In this document: piece after piece, positions 54,833 through 62,720 of the stretch
Layout of the letters: the number at the start of each line of letters is the position of its first letter
How positions within the stretch are numbered: the stretch's first letter is position 1
Source: Desulfoluna sp.
GTDB taxonomy: Bacteria > Desulfobacterota > Desulfobacteria > Desulfobacterales > Desulfolunaceae
DNA length: 64,000 bases
NCBI RefSeq assembly: GCF_030145185.1
Contig: NZ_JAQYWB010000015.1
Coordinates: forward strand, 26,241 to 90,240
Direction: 5' to 3'
The notes under the pieces: generated by a model
Seen by the model: only the letters and a program-made list of their open reading frames with translations
Told to the model about the DNA's origin: nothing
The model's database searches: none
Program-made: the position numbers and the translations under genes

Positions 54833-54862
54833 AGATGCCCCCTCGGGTCGCCGGGGGCATCT
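54833..54862. terminator. Hairpin between binding-protein and permease genes
   Basis: AGATGCCCCC pairs with GGGGGCATCT. It may act as a partial terminator or RNA stabiliser, giving more binding protein than permease; the T's follow on the plus strand, so the effect on the minus transcript is uncertain. Confidence 0.6.
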
Positions 54863-54877
54863 TTTATGGCTTGGGCC

Positions 54878-55648
54878 TTAAACGCCCCACTTGGTCCGAA
54901 GCTTTTTGATGGTTCCGTCGGCTTCGAGTGTTTTAATGGCCTTGTTGAGGGCATCCAGGAACTCAGGAGCTCCTTTGCGTACGATGGCAGCGGTCTCCTC
55001 ATAGCTCAGGGGTTTGGCAAAGAGGGTGAACTCGGGTCTTTTGGCGTAGTTTTCGGCGATGGCCACATCGAGGACCGCCCCCTGGACCGCGCCGTTTTTC
55101 ATCATCATGACGGCAATGTTGGCGTCGTCCACGATCTGAGCCTGAGCGCCCTTGATTTTCTTGGCCGCCTCAGCGCTGGTGGAGCCGATCTGGGCAGAAA
55201 CGCGCTTGCCCACCAGATCCTCTACCGTCTTGATGACGGAGTCGGCGGTGGTAAGAACCGTGGAGCCGTTTTTGAAGTAAGGGATCGTGAAGTCGACACT
55301 GTGCTTGCGCTCTTCGGTGACGGAGAAGCTGGACATGCCGAGGTTGATCTGCTTGTTTTTCACCGCAATGATAATGGAGTCGAAGCCCATGGCTTTAAAT
55401 TCGGTCTTGAGGCCGAGTTCCGCGGCGACGGCGTTGATGAGGTCGATGTCGAAGCCCTCAATTGTATTGGTGTCGGGATTCACGCTTTCAAAGGGGGGGT
55501 AGTCGGGGCTTGTGCCCACCGTCAGAACGCCTGTTTTTTTGATTTTTTCCCAGTTATTATCCATCGCGGACGCCGGGGAGGCGCTTGCGATGCATACCAC
55601 TGCCATGGCCACCATGGTCATGAGTTTTGTCAATTTTGCCATTTTCAT
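54878..55648 (-). CDS. Amino-acid ABC transporter substrate-binding protein
   Basis: A 256-residue periplasmic protein (signal peptide through SASPASA). Family 3 features are GVLTVGTSPDYPPFESV, IEGFDIDLINAVAAELG, SSFSVTEERKHSVDFTIPYF, and the domain-closing GKRVSAQIGSTSAEAAK. It binds a polar amino acid. An AGGAGG site lies just upstream; two ATGs (55648 and 55642) are possible starts. It is first in an operon with the permease. Confidence 0.93.
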   Translation of the reverse strand: MKMAKLTKLMTMVAMAVVCIASASPASAMDNNWEKIKKTGVLTVGTSPDYPPFESVNPDTNTIEGFDIDLINAVAAELGLKTEFKAMGFDSIIIAVKNKQINLGMSSFSVTEERKHSVDFTIPYFKNGSTVLTTADSVIKTVEDLVGKRVSAQIGSTSAEAAKKIKGAQAQIVDDANIAVMMMKNGAVQGAVLDVAIAENYAKRPEFTLFAKPLSYEETAAIVRKGAPEFLDALNKAIKTLEADGTIKKLRTKWGV

Positions 55649-56201
55649 ATTCCTCCTGTTGCATCATGGCGATGGCTCCGAAATGAACGGGTGTCTTCCC
55701 TTGCCCGACGTTTAAAGCCTCGACGGCCCAGGGTGCAAGGGGTCGAGGGGAGTGCTTTTGCACCGGTAACGTGGACGGGATGTGTTCCCGTTGTTTGTCA
55801 GATCCATCAAGTGAAAACCTTTATTTATATGGACGGTTGGAAAATAAGTCAAGTCAGGGGTTGTCCAGGGCGACAGGTTTGTGATGAGAAGCGGTTTTGT
55901 AAATAGCTTGTAAACAATGATCATTAAAGATATGTCTGATTCACATTCTTTCTCTCCCCCCCCACACACACGTCACACAGAGACCCGGGACACGCGTGTC
56001 ATGATGAAGCAAGAGGTTGGGTCTTGTACGCAGCTTTCCTGAATGCCGCCACCTCATGCGCAAGCCTGTTTTCAGGTGGCATACCTTGCCGACGGAGGCT
56101 TTTTTTGCCCTTTGGAATAGAGACTCAGTTTCGCCATATTCGTTTTTTAACCCCTCCCCATCCATTTAAGGATGCCGGGAACTGCGACGGAGGTTTTTGC
56201 G
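55649..56201. other. Divergent intergenic region between ABC binding-protein and subtilase genes
   Basis: No gene seen. AT-rich DNA near 55890-55940, with the palindrome AATGATCATT, probably holds the ABC promoter. A partial dispersed-repeat copy is at 56046-56096. Confidence 0.5.
56046..56096. repeat. Dispersed palindromic repeat, copy 7 (partial)
   Basis: GCGCAAGCCTGTTTTCAGGT then GGCATACCTTGCCGACGGAGGC: the reverse-orientation end of the family, degenerate. Confidence 0.6.
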
Positions 56202-57884
56202 ATGCGAAAGCGTTTGGTTTTGAGGGTTTTACTGGTTTTCATGTGCGGGTTGCTCTTTTCGGTTCAGGCCGCAGCGGGGTCACTGACGGATGACCTTCGG
56301 GAGAGGCTGAAAGGATTGGCGAGTCAGGAGTTTCTGCCGGTGATTGTGACCTTGAAAGAGGACCCTTCCCTTCGGGCCTTTGCTTCCAAGGGGCTCGTGG
56401 ACAGGGCGGCAATCCGTCGGGCTCAGGATGAATTTCTGGCTCTCCTGAAAGGCCCTGCACCCCGCTATCAATACAAACACATCCCGGCTTTGGCCCTGGA
56501 CCTCAGCCGCCTCGATATTTCCACGTTGTCCCAGCTTGGCGCCATCGCGCGTATTGAATACGATGCACCGGTCCACGCCTTTATGGAGACGGCCACGCAG
56601 TGGACCGGGACGGTTGCTGCTCGGGAGCGGTATGGGCTAAACGGCGAGGGCGTGACCGTGGCGGTGGTTGACACCGGCATTGACGCAGGCCATGCGGCCT
56701 TTGGTGATCGTGTGGTGGCCTTCTGTGATCTGGTGGGGGATGATTTGGCGGCAGAGGCTTACGATGACAACGGGCACGGCACGCATTGCGCGGGGATCAT
56801 CGCCGGTGGCGGAGACGGGAACGGCGCCAACGCTGGGGTGGCGCCTGCAGCTTCGCTGGTGGGGGTCAAGGTCCTTGACAAGCGCGGAAGCGGCAGCATG
56901 AGTACGGTGATCGCCGGGATCGAATGGTGTATTGAAAACAAGGACGCCCTTGGTATTGATATCATCAGCCTGAGCCTGGGCAGCAGCGGCAGCTCAGATG
57001 GAACCGATGCCAACTGCCTGGCCGCCAATGCGGCGGTGGCCGCAGGGTTGGTCACCGTGGTTGCCGCGGGGAACAGCGGCCCGAAGCCCAGTACCATCGG
57101 ATCTCCAGGGGCAGCCGAACAGGTGATCACCGTGGGGGCCATGAGCGATCCCGGGGAGGGCGGTTTTTTTCTGGCTGATTTTTCCAGCCGGGGTCCCACG
57201 GCCGACCAGCGCATCAAGCCGGACATCGCGGCCCCCGGTTTGAACATCCTGGCTCCGGAAGCCAACACCGCAGACGGCTATATCGCGCACAGCGGAACCA
57301 GCATGGCCACTCCCTTTGTGGCGGGGACCGCTGCGCTGCTCCTCCAGGGCGATCCCTTACTGTCTCCTGTGGCGCTTAAAGCCTCTCTGACCGTCACGGC
57401 CGAGGCGTGGGGCTCTCCTGGCAAAGACAACGACTTCGGAGCCGGTCGTCTTGACGGTCTTGCGGCCATCAGCACCGTTGTGGACGGGTATGCGGCTGAG
57501 CCCCTTTCCGGCGGGCCGGGCCATCTCAGCAAAACGGATTCCTTAAGTGGCTGGGACTGGTTTGTCTCGGCCACGGACAAGCGGGACGAATGGACCTTCG
57601 AGGTCACCGAGACCACCCACCCCATCGCGGTGAGCATGATCATCGCGTCCTGGCGTTCGATTCTGCTCGCTTTCGCCAGTCACGATTTTAACCTGAGCCT
57701 GTATGATCCCGATGGCAGCAAGGTGGCCTCATCCGCCAAACTCCTGAACCGGCAGGAGACCCTTACCTTTGCTCCGACGCAGACCGGCACCTACACCCTT
57801 CGTGTGGATGCCCGCAAAGGCACCAGCGCCTACACCCTGGACGTGAGCGCCGTGACCTCGAGTCTTGAGCTTGTGGGAGAATAG
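56202..57884 (+). CDS. Secreted subtilisin-like serine protease (S8) with a C-terminal beta domain
   Basis: A 560-residue exported protease. A signal peptide (about residues 1-25) is followed by a propeptide-like region (about 30-120). The S8 catalytic triad is complete: Asp157 in VAVVDTGIDAGH, His192 in NGHGTHCAGII and Ser367 in HSGTSMATPFVAG. The last 110 residues have a bacterial pre-peptidase-type beta sandwich pattern (FNLSLYDPDGSKVASS, then TGTYTLRVDARKGTSAYTL), typical of secreted enzymes. A GGAGG site sits 8 bases before the selected ATG. Monocistronic with a terminator downstream. It probably degrades external protein. Confidence 0.94.
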   Translation: MRKRLVLRVLLVFMCGLLFSVQAAAGSLTDDLRERLKGLASQEFLPVIVTLKEDPSLRAFASKGLVDRAAIRRAQDEFLALLKGPAPRYQYKHIPALALDLSRLDISTLSQLGAIARIEYDAPVHAFMETATQWTGTVAARERYGLNGEGVTVAVVDTGIDAGHAAFGDRVVAFCDLVGDDLAAEAYDDNGHGTHCAGIIAGGGDGNGANAGVAPAASLVGVKVLDKRGSGSMSTVIAGIEWCIENKDALGIDIISLSLGSSGSSDGTDANCLAANAAVAAGLVTVVAAGNSGPKPSTIGSPGAAEQVITVGAMSDPGEGGFFLADFSSRGPTADQRIKPDIAAPGLNILAPEANTADGYIAHSGTSMATPFVAGTAALLLQGDPLLSPVALKASLTVTAEAWGSPGKDNDFGAGRLDGLAAISTVVDGYAAEPLSGGPGHLSKTDSLSGWDWFVSATDKRDEWTFEVTETTHPIAVSMIIASWRSILLAFASHDFNLSLYDPDGSKVASSAKLLNRQETLTFAPTQTGTYTLRVDARKGTSAYTLDVSAVTSSLELVGE

Positions 57885-57988
57885 AGGGCAAGGCCGCGTC
57901 CTTGTGAAAACGGGGGTGCGAAAAGGGTGATGCCCGTCCTGCCGTCCCCGCATCCGGGAGGCGGTGGGCTGTTTGCTCAGTCGACAAT

Positions 57989-58038
57989 AAAAGCTCTGTT
58001 TCAAAGACCTTAACGGTCTGAGGGCAGAGCTTTTTTTT
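57989..58038 (+). terminator. Terminator after the subtilase gene
   Basis: AAAAGCTCTG pairs with CAGAGCTTTT around an inner AAGACC/GGTCT stem, followed by eight T. Confidence 0.88.
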
Positions 58039-58124
58039 GTTCCGGACATTTCCTTGGGGCCGATGCGTCGTTCTCTTTTTATCCGCTGGTTTTTTGGCCG
58101 AGCCTTCCAGGTCTGTTTTGACTG

Positions 58125-58153
58125 TTTGACAAAGGGGGAGGCTCCCCGTCAAA
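58125..58153. promoter_or_regulatory. Inverted repeat in the GNAT gene promoter region
   Basis: TTTGAC ... GTCAAA flank an inner GGGG/CCCC pair. The left arm includes TTGACA, a possible -35, so a regulator bound here would block it. Confidence 0.4.
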
Positions 58154-58217
58154 ATGGATTCTGGAGAATTTTCATTTGAGACGTTTTACGGCAGGCATGC
58201 CGCCAGGGAGTGATGTC

Positions 58218-58733
58218 ATGAGCTATACCATCGAAGAGAGTCGTCCTGAATGGGACGCGGCCATCTGCCGAATTATCAAAGATATCGGCGCCGAGTACGG
58301 AGCCGTGGGGGAGGGGTTTGGCCCCTCCGATGCCGAAGTGGCTGCCATGAGCCAGCATTATGCCCGGGAGACCAAGAGCCTCTACCTGATCGCGAGGGTG
58401 GGTGATGAGGTGGTCGGAGGGGGCGGGGTGGCCTCATTTCAAGGCAGCGATGAGGTGTGTGAGCTGCGAAAGCTCTTTTTGCTCCCGGAGAGCCGGGGCT
58501 TAGGGATCGGAAAGGACCTGGCACAGCGGTGTCTGGCGTTTGCCGAATTGGCGGGGTACAGGAGCTGCTACCTGGATACCCTGGCCGGCATGGCCGGGGC
58601 CATTGCTCTGTATGAGAAGCTGGGGTTCAGGCATTTGGAGAGGCCCCTTGACGGAACCCTGCATGGGGGCTGTGACGTCTGGATGTTGAAAGAGTTCCAG
58701 GGCAACGAGCCGGAGGCGACGACTCAGCTCTAA
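58218..58733 (+). CDS. GNAT-family N-acetyltransferase
   Basis: A 171-residue acetyl-CoA-dependent acetyltransferase. The acetyl-CoA-binding motif A appears as ELRKLFLLPESRGLGIGKDLAQRCLAFA, and motif B as ALYEKLGFRHLERPL. The N-terminal GPSDAEVAAMSQHYARE also fits small PhnO/ElaA-like members. The acceptor is unknown. GGGAGTGATG precedes the ATG; an upstream in-frame start would add 14 codons without a ribosome-binding site. The stop codon lies just before a dispersed-repeat copy. Confidence 0.88.
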   Translation: MSYTIEESRPEWDAAICRIIKDIGAEYGAVGEGFGPSDAEVAAMSQHYARETKSLYLIARVGDEVVGGGGVASFQGSDEVCELRKLFLLPESRGLGIGKDLAQRCLAFAELAGYRSCYLDTLAGMAGAIALYEKLGFRHLERPLDGTLHGGCDVWMLKEFQGNEPEATTQL

Positions 58734-58736
58734 TAA

Positions 58737-58885
58737 AAGCCTCCGGCGGCAAGGTGACGCCACCTTGAAAGCGGGTTTGCGAATGCTCTAAAGTTGTCGG
58801 TACCCTGGATACCTCGCGTCCGCATTCGCGTGAAGGGTGAGAAGGCGCATTGTACGCCACAAGCGCAATAGTTGAGGGTGCTTCT
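58737..58885. repeat. Dispersed palindromic repeat, copy 8 (full length)
   Basis: GCCTCCGGCGGCAAGGTGAC, GCCACCTTGAAAGCGGG, TTTGCGAATGC, then CGCGTCCGCATTCGCGTGAA, GGTGAG and a CCACAAGCGCAATAGTTGAG tail. It follows the GNAT gene. Confidence 0.88.
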
Positions 58886-58903
58886 CTTTTAATCCATAGG
58901 TTG

Positions 58904-58953
58904 ACTTTAACCGGAATAACTCCGGCGGCAAGGTGTGCCACCTTGAAAGCAGG
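58904..58953. repeat. Dispersed palindromic repeat, copy 9 (partial, tandem to copy 8)
   Basis: GACTTTAACCGGAATAACTC, CGGCGGCAAGGTGTGCCACC, TTGAAAGCAGGTT. Near-identical to copy 3, with the same spacing to its partner. Confidence 0.85.
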
Positions 58954-59062
58954 TTACGATGATTTTTTGTTGACCCGTCTATGGCTTCACCCTTTATACC
59001 TTTTTCTGTCATGGCCGTGACACAGAGGGAATGTGTCAGGATTCAGCTCATGCGATGGCGAG
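58954..59062. other. Leader region before the small-protein gene
   Basis: No gene. The rest of the gap between the GNAT gene and the small-protein gene is filled by repeats and the promoter at 59063. Confidence 0.5.
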
Positions 59063-59093
59063 GTGACTCTACCTTGCTGGAGATGGGTATTTA
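59063..59093 (+). promoter_or_regulatory. Candidate MerR-type promoter of the small-protein gene
   Basis: GTGACT, exactly 19 bp, TATTTA. The long spacer holds a weak dyad TACC-N12-GGTA. MerR-family activators act on 19-20 bp spacers. The segment also resembles a degenerate dispersed-repeat core (AGGTGACTCTACCTTG), so its origin may be the repeat. Confidence 0.5.
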
Positions 59094-59120
59094 TACGATT
59101 ATTTATGAAGGAGTGTGATC

Positions 59121-59306
59121 ATGCAAAAAAAGGTAAGCAAGGAAGAGTGGGTCGCCATGTTTCAGGAGATTGGGTTGTCAGAAGAGCAGATGATGGCATG
59201 GCACCGGTTGTTCGAAATGCGTCATCCGGGAGGCCATGAGGGTTTTCTTGAGTGGCTGGGCCTTACGGAAGAAGAGATCTCCGGTATTCGGGGGCGTTGC
59301 CGTTAG
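59121..59306 (+). CDS. Small protein: free-standing copy of the adjacent MerR regulator's C-terminal domain
   Basis: A 61-residue soluble protein. From EEWVAMFQEIG onward it aligns without gaps to the last 55 residues of the MerR-family protein encoded 112 bp downstream. Shared positions include WVAM, G, EE, M, WH, FE, R, P, H, FL, LG, E.E, I and R, roughly 23 of 52 identical by eye. A strong AAGGAG lies 7 bases before the ATG. Because it has only the putative ligand or interaction domain, it could sequester a ligand, dimerise with the regulator, or be the sensor's partner (inference). I do not know a described family for it. Confidence 0.8.
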   Translation: MQKKVSKEEWVAMFQEIGLSEEQMMAWHRLFEMRHPGGHEGFLEWLGLTEEEISGIRGRCR

Positions 59307-59338
59307 GCTGGGTCAGAGAATCCCCGGCTTTTAATGGG

Positions 59339-59361
59339 GCTCAAGCCGATCGGGCTTGAGC
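59339..59361. other. Hairpin between the small-protein and MerR genes
   Basis: Perfect stem GCTCAAGCC-GATCG-GGCTTGAGC without a T-run. It may be an operator, an RNA processing site or a partial terminator. Confidence 0.55.
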
Positions 59362-59418
59362 GGTGGGCGGACGTCTCTGTCTGTTTTATTATCGATCCCT
59401 GTTTCCCCTGGACGTGTC

Positions 59419-59958
59419 ATGAAAACGTACACCATTTCACAATTGGGCCGAAGCTTTGGGTTGTCCCGGAGCACGCTGCTTTACTACGATCGCATCGGCC
59501 TGCTGCGGGCCCCGGAACGGACCTCGGCCGGGTACCGCGTATATACGCAGGCCGAGCATGATCGTCTGGCGCGGATTTCGATGTTCAGGGGAGCAGGGAT
59601 GCCCCTTGCCGATGTGCAGACGCTGTTGGAAAGCGGAGAGGCCCCCCGTGTTCAGATTCTTGAAACCCGCCTGAAAGAGCTGGATGGGGAGATCCTTGCC
59701 TTGCGGCATCAGCAGCATGCCATCATCGGGATGCTTAAGACGCTGCCGGGGGGAGCCCCAGCGCTGGTGGTGAACAAACAGATGTGGGTGGCCATGCTGG
59801 AGGCGGCGGGGATGGACGAGGAGGCGATGGCCCTTTGGCATGCGGAGTTCGAAGCACGAGCGCCGGACTCTCATTTTGAATTTTTGCTCTCCTTGGGCAT
59901 TTCTGAGGCGGAAGCGCGGAAGATCCAGGCCTGGGCCCGTGACAAGGGCGAGGCATAG
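59419..59958 (+). CDS. MerR-family transcriptional regulator with a WH-FE-type C-terminal domain
   Basis: A 179-residue regulator. The N-terminal MerR winged helix has YTISQLGRSFGLSRSTLLYYD, RIGLLRAPERTSAGYRVYTQ and RISMFRGAGMPLADVQTLL. A coiled coil follows (about residues 80-115). A C-terminal domain of about 55 residues (MWVAMLEAAGMDEEAMALWH, FEARAPDSHFEFLLSLGI) is the same domain as the free 61-aa protein upstream. No clustered cysteines, so it is not an obvious metal sensor. The ATG before KTYTISQLG is the family start. Target and ligand unknown; the promoter at 59063 is the likeliest target. Confidence 0.88.
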   Translation: MKTYTISQLGRSFGLSRSTLLYYDRIGLLRAPERTSAGYRVYTQAEHDRLARISMFRGAGMPLADVQTLLESGEAPRVQILETRLKELDGEILALRHQQHAIIGMLKTLPGGAPALVVNKQMWVAMLEAAGMDEEAMALWHAEFEARAPDSHFEFLLSLGISEAEARKIQAWARDKGEA

Positions 59959-60104
59959 AAGCGGTTATGGGGGCACTGTGTTGTGGCCCCAAACCCTTTT
60001 CATTTGTTTGATCTTCTGCACCAATATCGTTATGATCTTTACTCATTAGAAAATTCTTTTACGCATCCATCACACATGATTCTGTTGACATGAAAGAGAG
60101 AGCG

Positions 60105-61010
60105 ATGCCTGAGAAAACAAAAAAAACAGTCTCCCTGGTCCTGGGAAGCGGGGGAGCCCGCGGCCTTGCCCACATCGGTATTATCCACTGGCTGGAAGAA
60201 CACGGCTTTGAAATCGCCTCCATCTCCGGATGTTCGGTGGGGGCCATGGTGGGCGGTGTTTACGCGGCAGGCCGCCTGGATGAGTTTGAGGCCTGGGTGC
60301 GCTCCATCACGCGCATGGATCTGGTGGCGCTGATGGATCTTTCCTGGGGGAAGAGCGGGCTGGTGAAAGGTGACAAGGTGATGAACGCCCTTGTGGGGCT
60401 GGTGGGCGAGCAGCTCATCGAGGAGTTGCCCATACCCTTTACCGCGGTGGCCACCGATATCGTGAATGAAAAAGAGGTGTGGTTGAGGTCCGGGAGTCTC
60501 TTTGACGCCATTCGGGCCTCGGGCTCCATCCCTTTTTTTCTGACGCCGGTGCGGTTGAACGGGGTGGAACTCATCGACGGCGGGGTATTGAACCCGGTCC
60601 CCATTGCTCCCACCTTCGGAGACGCCACCGAGATGATTCTGGCGGTCAACTTAGGGGGAGAGGCGTCGAAGAGTCCCGTGCCGAGGGTGAAACATGGGGG
60701 ACATCATGCCGGATCTTCGGTCATTCGGAAAAAAATCAATGGGTTTGTCAAACGATTCAAGGAGAATGGCAATGGGACTGCGGAGAAGGATTGGGGCGTC
60801 TACGATATCGCTCATCAGGCCTTTGACGCCATGCAGAGTACCATCGCACGACAGAAGCTCGCCGCCTATCCACCGGACAAGCTGGTGGTGATCCCCAAAA
60901 ATGCCTGCGGGACCCTGGAGGTCTATCGGGCCGCCGAGATGATTGAGCTGGGGTATCAGCAGGCGGAAGCCTGTTTAAGCGATCTGCTGGAGCGGGACCC
61001 CATCGAATGA
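60105..61010 (+). CDS. Patatin-like phospholipase (RssA-type)
   Basis: A 301-residue lipid acyl hydrolase. The oxyanion motif is VLGSGGARGLAHIG, the nucleophile serine is in ISGCSVGAMVGG, and the catalytic Asp is in LIDGGVLNPVPI, completing the Ser-Asp dyad. A basic C-terminal region (VIRKKINGFVKRF) could contact membranes. No signal peptide, so cytosolic or inner-membrane associated. The start is the ATG before PEKTKKTVSL. The terminator region is not clear, and the next gene converges. Confidence 0.92.
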   Translation: MPEKTKKTVSLVLGSGGARGLAHIGIIHWLEEHGFEIASISGCSVGAMVGGVYAAGRLDEFEAWVRSITRMDLVALMDLSWGKSGLVKGDKVMNALVGLVGEQLIEELPIPFTAVATDIVNEKEVWLRSGSLFDAIRASGSIPFFLTPVRLNGVELIDGGVLNPVPIAPTFGDATEMILAVNLGGEASKSPVPRVKHGGHHAGSSVIRKKINGFVKRFKENGNGTAEKDWGVYDIAHQAFDAMQSTIARQKLAAYPPDKLVVIPKNACGTLEVYRAAEMIELGYQQAEACLSDLLERDPIE

Positions 61011-61147
61011 GCCGGAGGTTTTTGTTGAGCAGGGCCACTTCTGGCCTCCGGTGGCCCTGGCCATGGCGACAGGAAATACCTTTGTCGCCATGGGGGTGGG
61101 AACGGCGTTGGTGGCTATTTTCCGTGCTCTTGGGGGGTGACAGCTCC

Positions 61148-61897
61148 TTACCAGAGTTTCAGGGAGAGTCTCACGGCCAGCAGGAGCAGGACGACGCCCA
61201 GGCATTTTTTGACCGAGGCGGGTTTCATCTTTCTCTGCATGACAAGGGTCCCCAAATACCCGCCCCCCCAGGCGGCCAGGCCGGCAAAGGCGAGGAGCTT
61301 TATGGAGACGGAGCCCATGGCCGCATAGGTGAGGAAGGCGGAAAAAGAGGAGAAGGGCACGGCAAAGGCCGTCACCGCCGCAATCTTTTTGGGGTTGAAC
61401 CCCTGGGCAATCATCAGGGGAGAGATGAGCCCGCCGCCCCCCACGCCCAGGAGGCCGGATAAAAATCCCGCCACGATTCCCACCAGCACCGGCCCGACCA
61501 CGGGCCGATCATCCCGATACTGAGACGCATATTTAGACCCTTTAAAAAAGAGCATCATGGCCCCGGAAAATGCCAGGAACCCCACAAACACGATAAGGAC
61601 AATTCGGGTCGGGAGGCGGTGGCTCACCCAGGCGCCGACGGGTGCCAGGAGGATGGACGAGGCGATAATCGGAAGTCCCATCTGGATATCGAGGCGTTTT
61701 TCCCGAATATTGGAGACGGTGGCCCCGAGCATGCTGACGGTGTTGACGAACAGGGCCGTGGGCCTTGCCTGGGCAAAGGGAATGCCCAGCCAGGTCAGGG
61801 CGGGGATGAGAGCTAGGGCAGAGCCCACACCGCCCAGGGCGAAGATGAAGCTCAGCACGAAGGAGAGAAGGGTAATGATCAGGGTGAGATGATCCAT
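61148..61897 (-). CDS. TSUP-family transporter (TauE/SafE, sulfite or organosulfur exporter-like)
   Basis: A 249-residue membrane protein with about eight helices. Family signatures appear twice: LALIPALTWLGIPFAQARPTA near the N-terminus and GFLSGLLGVGGGGLISPLM in the middle. TauE/SafE proteins export sulfite, sulfoacetate or related anions. The rhodanese-like gene upstream on the same strand supports a sulfur-compound role. Start at the ATG of MDHLTLIITL; the ribosome-binding site is weak. Confidence 0.9.
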   Translation of the reverse strand: MDHLTLIITLLSFVLSFIFALGGVGSALALIPALTWLGIPFAQARPTALFVNTVSMLGATVSNIREKRLDIQMGLPIIASSILLAPVGAWVSHRLPTRIVLIVFVGFLAFSGAMMLFFKGSKYASQYRDDRPVVGPVLVGIVAGFLSGLLGVGGGGLISPLMIAQGFNPKKIAAVTAFAVPFSSFSAFLTYAAMGSVSIKLLAFAGLAAWGGGYLGTLVMQRKMKPASVKKCLGVVLLLLAVRLSLKLW

Positions 61898-62000
61898 GGC
61901 GCAAATCCCAGTATTCTCGATGTCTGTAAAAAAAGATGCAAAAAACAAGCCCGATGACCGGGTTGATCCAATGGGTGGAGTGAAAGCCCTAAGGCGGGCC

Positions 62001-62375
62001 TTACATTTTTGACAGAGGGCCGGGCTTGAAAATTTTGACCAGCTCTTCTATAGAGGCGGTCAGCCCTTTGACCTCGTCAAACCCGTTGGCCATCAGGTAG
62101 GTATAGGCCACCGCCCCGCGAAAAATGGATGAGCAGAAGGCGACGATGCATTTGTCTTTGGGCAGTTCGCTTACGCGGTTGGGCAGCTCGTGCAGGGGGA
62201 TGTGGATCGCAAAGGGGAAAACGGTGTAGGCGAGCTCCTGATCGGTGCGGACGTCGAGGAAGACAAAGTGATCGTTGCCCAGGACTTTGCGGACCCCCTC
62301 CACGCTCATGGAATGGTCACCTGTCCCCAGAAAATCAAAATCCATTTCAGCGATGACCTGATCGAGTGCGTTCAT
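62001..62375 (-). CDS. Rhodanese-like sulfurtransferase
   Basis: A 124-residue single-domain rhodanese. FVFLDVRTDQELAY is followed by HIPLHELPNRVSELP and the active-site loop IVAFCSSIFRGAVAYTYL, with the catalytic Cys (about residue 88). It moves sulfane sulfur between acceptors. AAGGAG precedes the ATG. It is first in an apparent operon with the TSUP exporter about 100 bp downstream, a common sulfide-detoxification pairing. A promoter with an overlapping inverted repeat lies just upstream. Confidence 0.93.
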   Translation of the reverse strand: MNALDQVIAEMDFDFLGTGDHSMSVEGVRKVLGNDHFVFLDVRTDQELAYTVFPFAIHIPLHELPNRVSELPKDKCIVAFCSSIFRGAVAYTYLMANGFDEVKGLTASIEELVKIFKPGPLSKM

Positions 62376-62413
62376 AGTGGCTCCTTGGTTGGGTTGTTTC
62401 GAATACAGGGATT

Positions 62414-62442
62414 GTAATATTTCTACATTCCCATATTGCCAA
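62414..62442 (-). promoter_or_regulatory. Promoter of the rhodanese-TSUP operon
   Basis: On the minus strand TTGGCA, 17 bp, TATTAC, about 40 bp before the start codon. Confidence 0.6.
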
Positions 62443-62450
62443 ATAGCAAT
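62435..62450. promoter_or_regulatory. Inverted repeat over the -35 element (candidate operator)
   Basis: ATTGC-CAAATA-GCAAT overlaps the -35 hexamer of the rhodanese promoter, the place for a repressor such as an ArsR-type sulfur sensor (identity unknown). Confidence 0.45.
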
Positions 62451-62583
62451 TTACACGGATCGGTGGGTGTGTCAACCCATTCACCGCGTTTTTTCATAAG
62501 AAATGGGCCAACGGTGGAATAGGGAATTAAAGTAAAACGTCCCGGTTTTACACGATTATGGTTTGTGTGATGTAGGAAATTTA

Positions 62584-62613
62584 TTGACAAGTTGTTGATG
62601 AAAGGATTATTTT
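62584..62613 (+). promoter_or_regulatory. Promoter of the alpha-2-macroglobulin gene
   Basis: TTGACA, 17-18 bp, TTATTT/TATTTT in AT-rich DNA; about 110-nt leader. Confidence 0.5.
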
Positions 62614-62720
62614 ATCTTCATTTTTAATGAGTTAATACATTTAGTAAAATGGTCAGGATAATGATTTTTTTCAGGGCTATTGTTTTTTAGTTGAGCCGTC
62701 AAGCCCAAGGAGACGACACC

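Larger units (their letters stand above)
62376..62720. other. Divergent promoter region between rhodanese and alpha-2-macroglobulin genes
   Basis: No gene seen. Contains two divergent promoters (62414-62442 leftward, 62584-62613 rightward). Confidence 0.6.
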
